Shown in pieces: positions 33,953 through 43,490 of a stretch of 64,000 nucleotides of DNA. Made by a program: the position numbers and the translations under genes. The notes beneath the pieces are model-generated. The model did no database searches, was not told where the DNA came from, and worked only from the letters and a program-made list of their open reading frames with translations. The first letter of the stretch is position 1; every line of letters starts with the position of its first letter. The DNA is from Erythrobacteraceae bacterium (GTDB lineage Bacteria; Pseudomonadota; Alphaproteobacteria; Sphingomonadales; Sphingomonadaceae): NCBI GenBank assembly GCA_027489065.1, contig JAIYAM010000001.1, positions 1-64,000 of the forward strand, written 5' to 3'.

Positions 33953-34062
33953 CGGCAAGGTGGCCGCTCTGGAGGGGGTCTGGAGGGGGTCTAGCAGGGG
34001 TCTGGCAAGGGTCTAGGCCGGGGTTGGCGCCGATCTGGGCCGGCCAAGCCCCCGGTCTGGCA
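33953..34062 (-). repeat. 11-bp tandem array D (longest)
   Basis: TCTGG/TCTAG cores at 33968, 33979, 33990, 34001, 34012, 34034 and 34056, all in 11-bp register; decayed units at 34023 and 34045. Confidence 0.88.
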
Positions 34063-34123
34063 GCGGCAAGCATTCCGAGCGGCCCGGTCGGCGCCGCTCC
34101 CTCGCCGCCCCCGCTGCCCTGCG

Positions 34124-36298
34124 CTACTGCTCGGGCAGTTTGAACGTCGGTTGCGGCGGAGGCCTGCGCGGTTCGCGCTGCGGGCGCTGAGCCGGCTGCG
34201 GCAGGGTGCCACCGGTCGCCTGTTCGAGGAAGTCCTCGCTGGCGGCAGGCGGCGGATTGGGCAGGCGCTCGCCATCGGGGCCGAGCACACCGGGCGCCTG
34301 ATCGCGCCGTCCGGGTTCGACCATGTTGCCCTGCTCGTCGATGTAGTAATATTCGTCCGGCTCCCCGAACATCGCTTCCTCGTCGGGCTCGAGCTGCCAG
34401 TCGGGCAGCGTGAGGGTCACGTCGAACTGCTCGACAGGGCGGCTCTTCACGGCGAAGCGCATATAGGCGGCGAAGGCCTGCGCGGGCGCGCGGCCGCCCT
34501 GCAGGCCGGGCACCGCCTTGGCATCGTCGCGGCCCATCCACACGCCGGTGGTGATCCCCGAGGAAAAGCCGATGAACCAGCCATCCTTGTTCGAGCTGGT
34601 GGTGCCGGTCTTGCCCGCCACCGGACGCCCGATATCGGCGGCGCGGCCCGTTCCGGTCTGCACGGCGGCCTGGAGCAGGTCGGTGATCCCGGCCGCGACG
34701 TAATCCGGCACCGCCGCGGAGGTCTTTGCCGGCCCGCGGCTGTAGAGCACGTCGCCGCGCGCGCCGGTGACCTTGACGATCCCGTAGGGCTCGATCGGCA
34801 CGCCCTTGGCGGCGACGCCCGCGAAGGCCTGGGTCATCTCGATCACCCGCACCTCGGAGGAGCCGAGCACCATCGAGGGGTAGGTGTCGATCTTCGAGCT
34901 GACCCCGAAGCGCCGCGCCATCGATGCAACCGTGCCGAAGCCGACTTCATTGCCGAGCTGGGCTGCGACGGTGTTGATCGAATAGGCAAAGGCCGTGCGC
35001 AGGTCGGTCTCGCCGACATTGCGCCCGTTGGAGTTGCGCGGGCTCCAGCCGTCAATCGTCACGGGGGTGTCTACGACCTTGTCGTCCGGCTTGTAGCCCG
35101 CCTCGAGCGCCGCGAGATACACGAACAGCTTCCATGCCGAGCCCGGCTGGCGCAGCGCGGAGGTGGCGCGGTTGTAATTGCTGGCGACGTAATCGGTGCC
35201 GCCGACCATCGCGAGGATCGCCCCGTCGCGGTCGAGGCTGACCAGCGCGCCTTGGGCGCCCTTGGGCGTATTGGCCTCGATCGACGCGGTCGCGGCGCGC
35301 TGCATACCGATATCGAGCGTCGTCCAGACCTCGATGGGTTCGCTGGTCTCGGGCAGGATGATATCGAGCTGCGGCAGCACCCAATCGGTGAAGTAGCGCA
35401 CCGAGTTCTGCCCTGACTGATCCTTCAGCTGCACCGCGCTGACATCGACATTGGCCTGATCGGCACTGATATAGCCCTGCTCGCGCATCAGCGAGAGCAC
35501 CACCTGGGCGCGGTCGACCGCGGCCTGGACGTCGGCGGTCGGCGAATACTGGCTCGGCGCCTTGACGAGCCCGGCGATGATCGCCGCCTCGCCGACGTTG
35601 AGCTCGGTGGCGGGATGGCTGAAGAACTTGCGGCTGGCGGAATCGATGCCGTAGGCGCCGCCGCCGAAATAGACCTTGTTGAGGTAGAGCTCGAGGATCT
35701 GCTCCTTCGAGAACTTCCATTCGAGCGCCAGCGCCAGCACCGCCTCGCGCGCCTTGCGGTCCAATGAGCGGTTGTTGTTGAGGAACAGGTTGCGCGCCAG
35801 CTGCTGGGTGATGGTCGAAGTGCCGCCTAGGCGCTTGCGCGATCCGGTCACGCCTTCGATCATGGCGCCCGTGAGACGCACCGGATCGACGCCCCAGTGC
35901 GACCGGAACCGCTTGTCCTCGGTCGCGACCATGGCGTTGGTCATGTTCTGGGGGATATCGTTGTAATCGATCCACTCGCCGAAGCTCGGCCCGATCTCGA
36001 CCAGCTCGCGCCCGTCGCGCGCACGCACGAGGATGGTCTGCCCCGGCTGGGTCGCCTTGAGGGTATCGTAGCTCGGCAGCGACTGGGCGGCGAAGCCCAC
36101 GGCAAAGGCGAGAAACACCAGACCGAGCAGCGCAAGGCCCCCGCCCCAGACAAGCGCGCGGCGCAGCCACAGCCGCAAGCGGGACGGCGGTGCGCCGGCC
36201 TCGGGCCCGCCCGCGCCGGAACCGCCGGAGCGCTCCGACGCCGACCGGCGCGTGCCGCGTGCGCCCTTGTTCTGCAACCGCTCACCCCTTTTCGACAT
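34124..36298 (-). CDS. Penicillin-binding protein 1A family (transglycosylase/transpeptidase)
   Basis: VATEDKRFRSHWGVDPVRLTGAM; GGTSTITQQLARNLFL; QPGSAWKLFVYLAALEAGY; AGKTGTTSSNKDGWFIGFS. Confidence 0.95.
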   Translation of the reverse strand: MSKRGERLQNKGARGTRRSASERSGGSGAGGPEAGAPPSRLRLWLRRALVWGGGLALLGLVFLAFAVGFAAQSLPSYDTLKATQPGQTILVRARDGRELVEIGPSFGEWIDYNDIPQNMTNAMVATEDKRFRSHWGVDPVRLTGAMIEGVTGSRKRLGGTSTITQQLARNLFLNNNRSLDRKAREAVLALALEWKFSKEQILELYLNKVYFGGGAYGIDSASRKFFSHPATELNVGEAAIIAGLVKAPSQYSPTADVQAAVDRAQVVLSLMREQGYISADQANVDVSAVQLKDQSGQNSVRYFTDWVLPQLDIILPETSEPIEVWTTLDIGMQRAATASIEANTPKGAQGALVSLDRDGAILAMVGGTDYVASNYNRATSALRQPGSAWKLFVYLAALEAGYKPDDKVVDTPVTIDGWSPRNSNGRNVGETDLRTAFAYSINTVAAQLGNEVGFGTVASMARRFGVSSKIDTYPSMVLGSSEVRVIEMTQAFAGVAAKGVPIEPYGIVKVTGARGDVLYSRGPAKTSAAVPDYVAAGITDLLQAAVQTGTGRAADIGRPVAGKTGTTSSNKDGWFIGFSSGITTGVWMGRDDAKAVPGLQGGRAPAQAFAAYMRFAVKSRPVEQFDVTLTLPDWQLEPDEEAMFGEPDEYYYIDEQGNMVEPGRRDQAPGVLGPDGERLPNPPPAASEDFLEQATGGTLPQPAQRPQREPRRPPPQPTFKLPEQ

Positions 36299-36419
36299 GA
36301 TCTGTGCCCAATTGTTGCCCACCATCACACCGGGCGCCTGCGGCCCCTTGCATAGGCAAGTTGTAACCCCCGGTGAACCCGGCTTTACGCGCCTCTCCCC
36401 TGCGCTCGGGCGGAAAGCA

Positions 36420-36827
36420 TCAGCTTTCCGACGGGGTGAAGATCAGCGCCGCCGAATTGATGCAATAGCGCAGGCCGCCTTGCTCGGGCGGACCATCGGG
36501 GAACACGTGGCCAAGGTGCCCGCCGCACTTGCCGCACCGCACCTCGGTGCGGATCATGCCGTAGGCGGTGTCGCGGTGTTCCTCGATCACCTCCTCGTCG
36601 GCCGGCCTGGTGAAGGCGGGCCAGCCGCAGCCCGAATTGTACTTGGCGGTCGAATAGAACAGCTGGGTGCCGCAGGCGGCGCAGTGGTACTCGCCCTCGT
36701 CATAGAACTTGTCGTATTCGCCGGTGAAGGCGCGCTCGGTGCCGGCCTCGCGCAGGATGTGGTACTGCATCGGGCTGAGCTTTTCGCGCCACTCGGCGTC
36801 GGTCAGTTCGAGCTTTTCCATCGCCAT
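36420..36827 (-). CDS. msrB: Peptide-methionine (R)-S-oxide reductase
   Basis: [54 protein letters not shown]. Confidence 0.97.
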   Translation of the reverse strand: MAMEKLELTDAEWREKLSPMQYHILREAGTERAFTGEYDKFYDEGEYHCAACGTQLFYSTAKYNSGCGWPAFTRPADEEVIEEHRDTAYGMIRTEVRCGKCGGHLGHVFPDGPPEQGGLRYCINSAALIFTPSES

Positions 36828-36926
36828 CTCCCTTGGATCGTTATGCCTGTTGTTGGTCCGGCATATGGGTGGTTGTTAGCACCGGGCAAGTCTGACAGGC
36901 TAAGGATATCGCAGAGAAGGTCCGAC

Positions 36927-37133
36927 ATGCAGACACAAGACAAGGGCGCCCAGATCATCCTCTTGCGGACATTGGCCTGCGTGCTGATCGTTCTGGCACT
37001 GGGCATGACCGCCGCAAGGATTTTCGGCGGGCTCGATATCTCGGGCGTTCTGATCGTCTGTCTGCTCACGATCGCCGTCTCGAACTGGACGATCGCCCAA
37101 GCCATCAGCACGACAGAAGACGAACCGGAGTAG
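36927..37133 (+). CDS. Small hypothetical membrane protein, two predicted TM segments
   Basis: MQTQDKGAQIILLRTLACVLIVLALGMTAARIFGGLDISGVLIVCLLTIAVSNWTIAQA. Confidence 0.5.
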   Translation: MQTQDKGAQIILLRTLACVLIVLALGMTAARIFGGLDISGVLIVCLLTIAVSNWTIAQAISTTEDEPE

Positions 37134-37156
37134 GCCTGCCGGCTACGGGCGCCGCC

Positions 37157-37825
37157 TCACCCGTCCAGCAGCGCGTAATGCGGCGGCGGCTTGATCGTCT
37201 CCATCCGCTCGGTGAGCAGCGGGCGGAAGCTCGGGCGGCTCTTGAACACCGCGTACCAGCCGCGCGACTGTTCGTGTCCGGCCCAGTCGATCCCGCCCAG
37301 ATAGTCGGCGACCGAAATCTGCGCCGCGGCGGCGAGATCGGCGAGGCTCATGGTCGAGCCTGCGACCCATGGGCGGTTGTCGATCAGCCAGTCGAGATAG
37401 TCGAGATGCCCGTGCGCCATCTTCATCGCGTCGCGCAGGGCGCGGCTGTCGGGCGGCTGGCGCAGGATCCGCTTCTTCATCCGTTCGGACAGCAGCGGCG
37501 CGGTGACATCGGCGTAGAAGTTCTCGTCGAACAGCGCGACCAGCCGGCGGATTTCCGCGCGCTGTGCGGCGGTGCCGTTGATCATCGGATTGCGGTCGAC
37601 CGTCTCCTCGAAATATTCCGCGATCGCGCGGCTGTCGGGGATGACGACGTGCTTGTCCTGCCGCACCAGCACCGGCGTGCGCCCGGCGGGGTTCAGGTTG
37701 AAGAACATGTCGGAAGCCGCCCAGGGATCCTCGCGGACGAGATCGAAGGGGATGTTCTTCTCGCTCAGCAGCAGCCTGATCTTGCGGCTGAAAGGGCACA
37801 GGGGAAATTGATAGAGAAGCCACAT
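37157..37825 (-). CDS. Glutathione S-transferase family protein
   Basis: MWLLYQFPLCPFSRKIRLLLSEKNIPFDLV; NPAGRTPVLV; SMTFAD-like MSLADLAAAAQISVADYLG. Confidence 0.88.
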   Translation of the reverse strand: MWLLYQFPLCPFSRKIRLLLSEKNIPFDLVREDPWAASDMFFNLNPAGRTPVLVRQDKHVVIPDSRAIAEYFEETVDRNPMINGTAAQRAEIRRLVALFDENFYADVTAPLLSERMKKRILRQPPDSRALRDAMKMAHGHLDYLDWLIDNRPWVAGSTMSLADLAAAAQISVADYLGGIDWAGHEQSRGWYAVFKSRPSFRPLLTERMETIKPPPHYALLDG

Positions 37826-37913
37826 GATGGGCCGTTCCATGCCCCATGTGGCGCGCCGAATCCAGCGCGAGGCGGGGCCGGCGCGGGGATATGTCGGCGC
37901 TTGGGCCCGGACC

Positions 37914-38321
37914 CTACAGCCCGGCGGCGGATTTCATCATCTGGCAAGCGGGCATCATCGCCGCGACCCGCTCCGCGCCATCGGGCTTGTCGTGATCCTC
38001 GACCCCGCGATAGGCGAGCGCGACCACGTCTTCGCGGCTGAGCCCCGCCTCGTCCATGAGCTTGGCCATGACGCGGACGAAGAACTCGCGGCCTCCGCCT
38101 GCTTGCGCGTCGGGATAGGCCGAGCCCCGTGCGTCGCCCGCCCTCTGCCAGCGGCTGACAGTGGCAAAGACGATCGCGCAGCGCGCCGCGGCGGCCTGCT
38201 CGATCGGGAGCTTCTCGAGGGTGATGGCAGGAGGGGGCGCCTCTGCGCCGGGGGCGGCGGGCGCGGCTTGGAGCGCGAGTACGCCAAAGAAAAGAGCCGG
38301 GGCGGCGAGGGGCATGAACAT
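37914..38321 (-). CDS. Hypothetical secreted protein
   Basis: MFMPLAAPALFFGVLALQAAPAAPGAEA signal peptide. Confidence 0.45.
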   Translation of the reverse strand: MFMPLAAPALFFGVLALQAAPAAPGAEAPPPAITLEKLPIEQAAAARCAIVFATVSRWQRAGDARGSAYPDAQAGGGREFFVRVMAKLMDEAGLSREDVVALAYRGVEDHDKPDGAERVAAMMPACQMMKSAAGL

Positions 38322-38431
38322 GGCTCTTCCTATGCCTGCCGAGATGAACCTGTGGCTACCGAAAAGCGCGTTGCCGCGCACCGCGATCCGTCCTAATCCG
38401 CAACCCACCTTATGAGAGGAGACGCAACTTC

Positions 38432-38824
38432 ATGTTCAGTCACATCATGCTCGGCACCAGCGATTTCGAGCGCTCCAAGGCCTTCTACGACAGCGTGCTC
38501 GCCACGCTCGGCGCAGGTCCCGGGATGATCAACGTCGCCGCCACCGGCCACAAGCGCGCTTTCTGGATGCACAATGGCGGGATGTTCTCGATCAGCGAGC
38601 CGATCAACGACAAGGAAGCGACCTGCGCGAACGGATCTACCATCGGCTTTGCCTGCGACAGCCTCGAGCAGGTGCAGGCCTTCCACGATGCCGCCGTTGC
38701 AGCCGGGGGCAAGTCGATCGAAGACCCGCCGGGCCCGCGCACCGGCGCGATGGGCACGCTGAACCTCGGCTATGTGCTCGATCTGGACGGCCACAAGCTG
38801 TGCATGCTGCACCGCGCTGGCTAA
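38432..38824 (+). CDS. VOC family protein (glyoxalase/bleomycin resistance fold)
   Basis: MFSHIMLGTSDFERSKAFYDSVLATLG; GYVLDLDGHKLCMLHR. Confidence 0.9.
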   Translation: MFSHIMLGTSDFERSKAFYDSVLATLGAGPGMINVAATGHKRAFWMHNGGMFSISEPINDKEATCANGSTIGFACDSLEQVQAFHDAAVAAGGKSIEDPPGPRTGAMGTLNLGYVLDLDGHKLCMLHRAG

Positions 38825-39427
38825 TTACCGACTGAGTTCGAATACCGCGAATTCGGCGCGCCAGTTAGCTGCTGGCGCGCCGATCTGCTTTTCGTTCGAG
38901 AAGAACCACGCGCGCTCTATCCTCGCGCCCTTGATGCGGACGAGGTCGCGGAAATCCTCGACGGTGACGTGGTGGATGTTCTGCGTTTCGTACCAGCTCA
39001 CCGGCAGGGCGCGGGTCACCGGCATCCGCCCGCCGAGCATCAGCGCCGCGCGGGTGCGCCAATGCGCAAAGTTCGGGAAGGAGACGAAGGCCCGCCGTCC
39101 GACGCGCAGCAGCTCGTCGAGGATCAGGTCGGGCCGGGTCGCGGTCTGCAAGGTCTGGCTGAGGATCGCGTAATCGAAGGCCTTGTCCGGGTAGTTCACC
39201 AGATCGAGATTGGCGTCGCCCTGCACCACGCTCAGGCCCCGCGACACGCAGCGTTCGACCAGCGCGCCGTCCAGCTCCATGCCGCGCGCATCGCAGCCGC
39301 TGGCGCTTTCCAGCTCGGCCATCAGCGCGCCGTCACCGCAGCCGATATCGAGCACCCGGCTGCCGGGCGCGACGTGGGCGGCAATGGCGGCAAGATCGGG
39401 GCGCAAGGGGGACTGGGGCGCGCTCAC
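38825..39427 (-). CDS. metW: Methionine biosynthesis protein MetW
   Basis: [58 protein letters not shown]; adjacent to metX. Confidence 0.94.
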   Translation of the reverse strand: MSAPQSPLRPDLAAIAAHVAPGSRVLDIGCGDGALMAELESASGCDARGMELDGALVERCVSRGLSVVQGDANLDLVNYPDKAFDYAILSQTLQTATRPDLILDELLRVGRRAFVSFPNFAHWRTRAALMLGGRMPVTRALPVSWYETQNIHHVTVEDFRDLVRIKGARIERAWFFSNEKQIGAPAANWRAEFAVFELSR

Positions 39428-40515
39428 TCGACAAACCCCTTCACCACCCGGTCGAGCTGGTCATGCTCCAACAGGAAGCTGTCATGCCCGTGCGGGGCGC
39501 TCAGTTCCACGAAGCTGACCTTGGCCCCGGCTGCGTTCAGCGCGTGGACCACGTGGCGGCTCTCGGCGGTGGGGTAGAGCCAGTCGGTATCGAAGCTGAC
39601 GATGCAGAAGCGCGCCTGCGTGCCGGCGAAGGCGTTGGCGAGCTTGCCTCCGTGCTCTTCCGCGATGTCGAAGTAATCCATCGCGCGGGTGATGTAGAGG
39701 TAGGAGTTCGCATCGAAGCGCCGGGTGAAGCCGGTACCCTGATACCTGAGATAGCTCTCCACCTGAAACTCGGCGTCGAAGCCGAAACCCTTGGCGTCCC
39801 GGTCCTGAAGCCGGCGGCCGAACTTCTCGGTCAGGCCTGCTTCCGACAGGTATGTGATGTGCGCGGCCATGCGCGCGACCGCGAGGCCGTTGTCCGGCTT
39901 GGCGTCGCTGTCGTAGTAATTGCCTTGCGCCCAGGCAGGATCGGCCATGATCGCCTGCCGGCCGACTTCATGGAAGGCGATGTTCTGCGCCGAATGCCGC
40001 GCGGTCGCGGCGATCACCAGCACCCGCGCGGCGCGCTCCGGCCAATTGGCGGCAAGGCTCAGCGCCTGCATCCCGCCCATCGAGCCGCCGACCACGGCGT
40101 GAAGCTGCGCGATCCCGAGCCCGTCGAGCAGCGCCACCAGCCCGCGCACCATGTCGCGGATGGTGATGACGGGGAACCGCATGGCGTAGGGCTGGCCATC
40201 GGGGGCGAGACTGGCCGGGCCGCTCGAGCCCATGCACGAGCCGATGACATTGGCGCAGATCACGTAGTGGCGGTTCGTGTCGATCGGCTTGCCCGGCCCG
40301 ACCATCCGCTCCCACCAACCCGGCTTGCCGGTGATCGGGTGCGGGCTGGCGAGGTACTGGTCGCCGGTCAGCGCATGGCAGACGAGCACGGCGTTGGAGG
40401 CGTCCGGGGCGAGCGTGCCGTAGGTCTCGTAGGCGATCTCGCAATTCTCCAGCACCTGACCGCTGTCGAGCGGCAGGGGATGGGGAATGCGGTAGACAAG
40501 CGAGGGGTAAGACAA
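39424..40515 (-). CDS. metX: Homoserine O-acetyltransferase
   Basis: [66 protein letters not shown]; start uncertain because the longer ORF reads into a repeat. Confidence 0.93.
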   Translation of the reverse strand: MSYPSLVYRIPHPLPLDSGQVLENCEIAYETYGTLAPDASNAVLVCHALTGDQYLASPHPITGKPGWWERMVGPGKPIDTNRHYVICANVIGSCMGSSGPASLAPDGQPYAMRFPVITIRDMVRGLVALLDGLGIAQLHAVVGGSMGGMQALSLAANWPERAARVLVIAATARHSAQNIAFHEVGRQAIMADPAWAQGNYYDSDAKPDNGLAVARMAAHITYLSEAGLTEKFGRRLQDRDAKGFGFDAEFQVESYLRYQGTGFTRRFDANSYLYITRAMDYFDIAEEHGGKLANAFAGTQARFCIVSFDTDWLYPTAESRHVVHALNAAGAKVSFVELSAPHGHDSFLLEHDQLDRVVKGFVE

Positions 40516-40545
40516 CTTGTGAGCCTGACCAGACAAAGAACAGTG

Positions 40546-40617
40546 CTTCGACAAGCTCAGCACGAACGGGTATTTTTAGGATCGCCCCCATAACCGCTCG
40601 CCCTGAGCTTGTCGAAG
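40546..40617. repeat. Inverted REP-like pair between metX and hisC
   Basis: CTTCGACAAGCTCAG (40546-40560) and CTGAGCTTGTCGAAG (40603-40617) exact inverted arms. Confidence 0.85.
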
Positions 40618-40644
40618 GGCTGTTTTTCTATAATCGGGCTTGCG

Positions 40645-41757
40645 ATGAACACCAGACCCAACCCCCGACCTGTGGCCAAGCCCTGGATCGCCGAGATCCA
40701 CGCCTACGTCCCCGGCAAGTCGAAGTCAGCGAGCGGCAAGCCGCTGGTGAAGCTTTCGGCGAACGAGAACCCGCTCGGGTCGAGCCCCGCAGCCCTCGCG
40801 GCGCTGGCCGAGGCGCATGTGGCGGCTGACTACCCCGATCCCGACGCGCGGGCGCTGCGCGAGGCAATCGCGCAGGTCCACGGTCTCGACCCGGACCGGA
40901 TCGTCTGCGGCACCGGCTCGGGCGAGCTGCTCCACTGCGCGGTGCAGGCGCTCGCCGGGCCGGGGGACGAGGTGCTGGCCTCGCGCTATTCCTTCTCGCT
41001 CTACCCGCTGCTTGCCCAGAAGATCGGCGCGACCCCGGTGCTGGCGGCGGACGAGAACTACGCGGCGAGCGTCGACAACCTGCTGGCGGCGGTGACCCCC
41101 GCCACGAAGGTCGTGCTGCTCGACAATCCGAACAATCCGGTCGGCACCTTCCTGCCTCCCGGAGAGGTCGCGCGCCTCCACGCCGGGCTGCCCTCCGACG
41201 TGCTGCTGGTGGTCGACGAGGCCTACGGCGAATATGTCGACCCCGCGCTGCAACGCGCCGGGTTCGAGCTCGCCGCCGCGCACGAGAACGTGCTGGTCAG
41301 CCGCACCTTCTCCAAGGCCTATGGGCTGGCTTCGGAACGGGTCGGCTGGGTGACCGGTGCGCCGCACCTCATCGATCTCGTCAACCGGATGCGCGGCGCC
41401 TTCAACGTCTCGGTGAGCGGGCAGAAGGCAGCGCTGGCGGCGCTCGGCGATCAGGGCTTCGTCGCCGCCTCGCGCGAACACAATGCCCGCGAGCGCACGC
41501 GGCTCGCCGAGGCGATTGCGGCGCTCGGCAATCACGGCATCTCGGCTTGCCCGAGCGAGGCGAACTTCCTGCTCGTCCATTTCGAGGGCGCGGTGACCGC
41601 GGCGCAGGCGTTGGAAGCGCTGTCGGAGGCGGGCTACGCCGTGCGGCACCTGCCCTCGCAGGGCCTGCCCGGCAGCCTGCGGATCACCATCGGCAAGACC
41701 GACGACATGACCCGCGTCATCGCCACGCTCCGTCAGCTGTGCGGGGAAGCCGCGTGA
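40645..41757 (+). CDS. hisC: Histidinol-phosphate aminotransferase
   Basis: KLSANENPLGSSPAALAAL; LLDNPNNPVGTFLP; VSRTFSKAYGLASERVGW. Confidence 0.93.
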   Translation: MNTRPNPRPVAKPWIAEIHAYVPGKSKSASGKPLVKLSANENPLGSSPAALAALAEAHVAADYPDPDARALREAIAQVHGLDPDRIVCGTGSGELLHCAVQALAGPGDEVLASRYSFSLYPLLAQKIGATPVLAADENYAASVDNLLAAVTPATKVVLLDNPNNPVGTFLPPGEVARLHAGLPSDVLLVVDEAYGEYVDPALQRAGFELAAAHENVLVSRTFSKAYGLASERVGWVTGAPHLIDLVNRMRGAFNVSVSGQKAALAALGDQGFVAASREHNARERTRLAEAIAALGNHGISACPSEANFLLVHFEGAVTAAQALEALSEAGYAVRHLPSQGLPGSLRITIGKTDDMTRVIATLRQLCGEAA

Positions 41758-42662
41758 CGATCACCCGCGTCGCGATCATCGGGCTCGGGCTGCTCGGCGG
41801 ATCGATCGGTCTGGCGGTGAAGGCGCGCGCGCCGGGGATCGCCACCACAGGCTGGGACCGCGACCCTTCCGTGCGCGAACGGGCCGCTGCGCGCGGGCTG
41901 GTGGGCGAGGTGTGCGAGCGGGCCGAGGATGCCGTGGCGGACGCCGATCTCGTGATCCTGTGCGTCCCCGTCGGCGCGATGGGCGATGCGGCGCGGGCCA
42001 TCGCCCCCGGGCTTGCCCCCCACGCCATCGTCAGCGACGTCGGATCGTCCAAGGCCGCCGTCGCCGAGGCGCTCGCCGCCGCGCTGCCCGAGGCTACCAT
42101 CATCCCCGCCCACCCCGTCGCCGGGACCGAGCAGAGCGGGCCGGAGGCGGGCTTCGCGACGCTCTTCGCCGGACGCTGGTGCATCATCACGCCCCCTGAG
42201 GGCGCAAATCCTGAGGCTGTGCAGGCACTTGGCGATTTCTGGACCCAGCTCGGCTCCAAGGTCGAGCTGATGGACGCCGCCCACCACGACCTCGTGCTCG
42301 CCGTCACCAGCCACATCCCGCACCTCATCGCCTACACCATCGTCGGCACCGCCAGCGATCTCGAGGACGTGACCCAGAGCGAGGTCATCAAGTATTCTGC
42401 GGGCGGTTTCAGGGACTTCACCCGCATCGCCGCCTCCGACCCCGTCATGTGGCGCGACGTGTTCCTGACCAACAAGGGCGCCGTGCTCGAGATGCTCGGG
42501 CGCTTCACCGAGGACCTCACCGCGCTCCAGAGGGCGATCCGTTCGGGCGACGGGGACACCCTGTTCGAGCTCTTTACCCGCACCCGCGCGATCCGGCGTC
42601 AGGTGGTCGAGCAGGGTCAGGACGACGAACGGCCGGACTTCGGACGAGAACACGGCGCCTGA
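41754..42662 (+). CDS. Prephenate/arogenate dehydrogenase family protein
   Basis: VAIIGLGLLGGSIGLAVKARAPGIATTGWDRD; PAHPVAGTEQSGPEAGFATLFAGRWCIITP; follows hisC. Confidence 0.92.
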   Translation: MTITRVAIIGLGLLGGSIGLAVKARAPGIATTGWDRDPSVRERAAARGLVGEVCERAEDAVADADLVILCVPVGAMGDAARAIAPGLAPHAIVSDVGSSKAAVAEALAAALPEATIIPAHPVAGTEQSGPEAGFATLFAGRWCIITPPEGANPEAVQALGDFWTQLGSKVELMDAAHHDLVLAVTSHIPHLIAYTIVGTASDLEDVTQSEVIKYSAGGFRDFTRIAASDPVMWRDVFLTNKGAVLEMLGRFTEDLTALQRAIRSGDGDTLFELFTRTRAIRRQVVEQGQDDERPDFGREHGA

Positions 42663-42665
42663 CGA

Positions 42666-42681
42666 TGTTCCACGTGAAACA
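42666..42681 (-). promoter_or_regulatory. parS-like site E TGTTCCACGTGAAACA
   Basis: Matches the B. subtilis-type parS consensus; reverse complement equals site A. Confidence 0.9.
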
Positions 42682-42757
42682 GGCGCTCTGACAGGGGTCT
42701 GGAGGGGGTCTAAGGGGGTCTGAAGGGGGTCTAGAGGGAGTCTGGCACCCATCTGGC
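42682..42757 (-). repeat. 11-bp tandem array E
   Basis: TCTRR cores at 42687, 42698, 42709, 42719, 42730, 42741, 42752 (one 10-bp step). Confidence 0.88.
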
Positions 42758-42791
42758 ACCGCCCAAGGCTCCGCAAACTCGGCCCCGGGCC

Positions 42792-43490
42792 TCAGCCCGG
42801 CGGGTTCAGCACATTGATCGCCGCATGAACCCGCGCCTCGACCTCCTCGCGGGAGAGCCCGGCGGGGATCGTCTCGCCGACCTTGTAGGTGATCCGCCCG
42901 CTCCGCTTGACGACGTGGTGATAGGTCGCCCCGCTGTCGACCGCGATCGGCACGACCGGCAGGCGCAGCAGCTTGTAGAGCCCGGCGAACCCCGCCTGAA
43001 GCGGCGGCCGCGTGCCGTGGGCGACGCGGGTGCCTTCGGGGAAGATCACCAGCGGACGCCCTTGCGCGACCCGCTCCTTCGCGGTGGCGATCATCGCGCG
43101 CAAGGTCTTGGCGCCCTCTTCGCGGGCCACCGGGATCAGCCCGTAGGTCAGCGCCGAGTAGCCCCAGCCGGGGATGCGGAACAGCTCGTATTTGGCGAAA
43201 ACCGCAGGATAGTCGAACAACCGCGGCGTATCGATCGCCTCGAAGAAGGCCTCGTGCTTGATCGCGATCAGCACCGGGCCCTGGGGCAGGCTCCCGTCCA
43301 TGACCACCTCGATCCCGAGCACGTTCTGCACGCACCACAGGTGCCACGCCCCCCAGCGCGCGACGACCACCGGCAGCCAGCGCCGCTGCGCCGTCACCGC
43401 GATCACCGAGGCGATCACGAGCAACACGCTGCCGCCGTAGAACAGCGCGTAGAAGGCGAGGCTGCGCAGCGCCGCGACCAGCCAGCTCAC
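42792..43490 (-). CDS. Lysophospholipid acyltransferase (1-acyl-sn-glycerol-3-phosphate acyltransferase, PlsC-like)
   Basis: VLIAIKHEAFFEAIDTPRLF; PLVIFPEGTRVAHGTRPPLQAGFAGLYKLLRLPVVPIAVDSG. Confidence 0.92.
   Translation of the reverse strand: MSWLVAALRSLAFYALFYGGSVLLVIASVIAVTAQRRWLPVVVARWGAWHLWCVQNVLGIEVVMDGSLPQGPVLIAIKHEAFFEAIDTPRLFDYPAVFAKYELFRIPGWGYSALTYGLIPVAREEGAKTLRAMIATAKERVAQGRPLVIFPEGTRVAHGTRPPLQAGFAGLYKLLRLPVVPIAVDSGATYHHVVKRSGRITYKVGETIPAGLSREEVEARVHAAINVLNPPG

Noticed and set aside
36500-36515. CACGTG cores in msrB (gaacacgtggcc) and a few other coding genes as extra parS sites
   Set aside because: Flanks do not match TGTTNC/GAAACA; only the central 6 bp agree.
40515-40644. 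SAM-II type riboswitch upstream of metX
   Set aside because: Often found before alphaproteobacterial metX, but no matching pseudoknot motif here; the space is taken by the REP pair.
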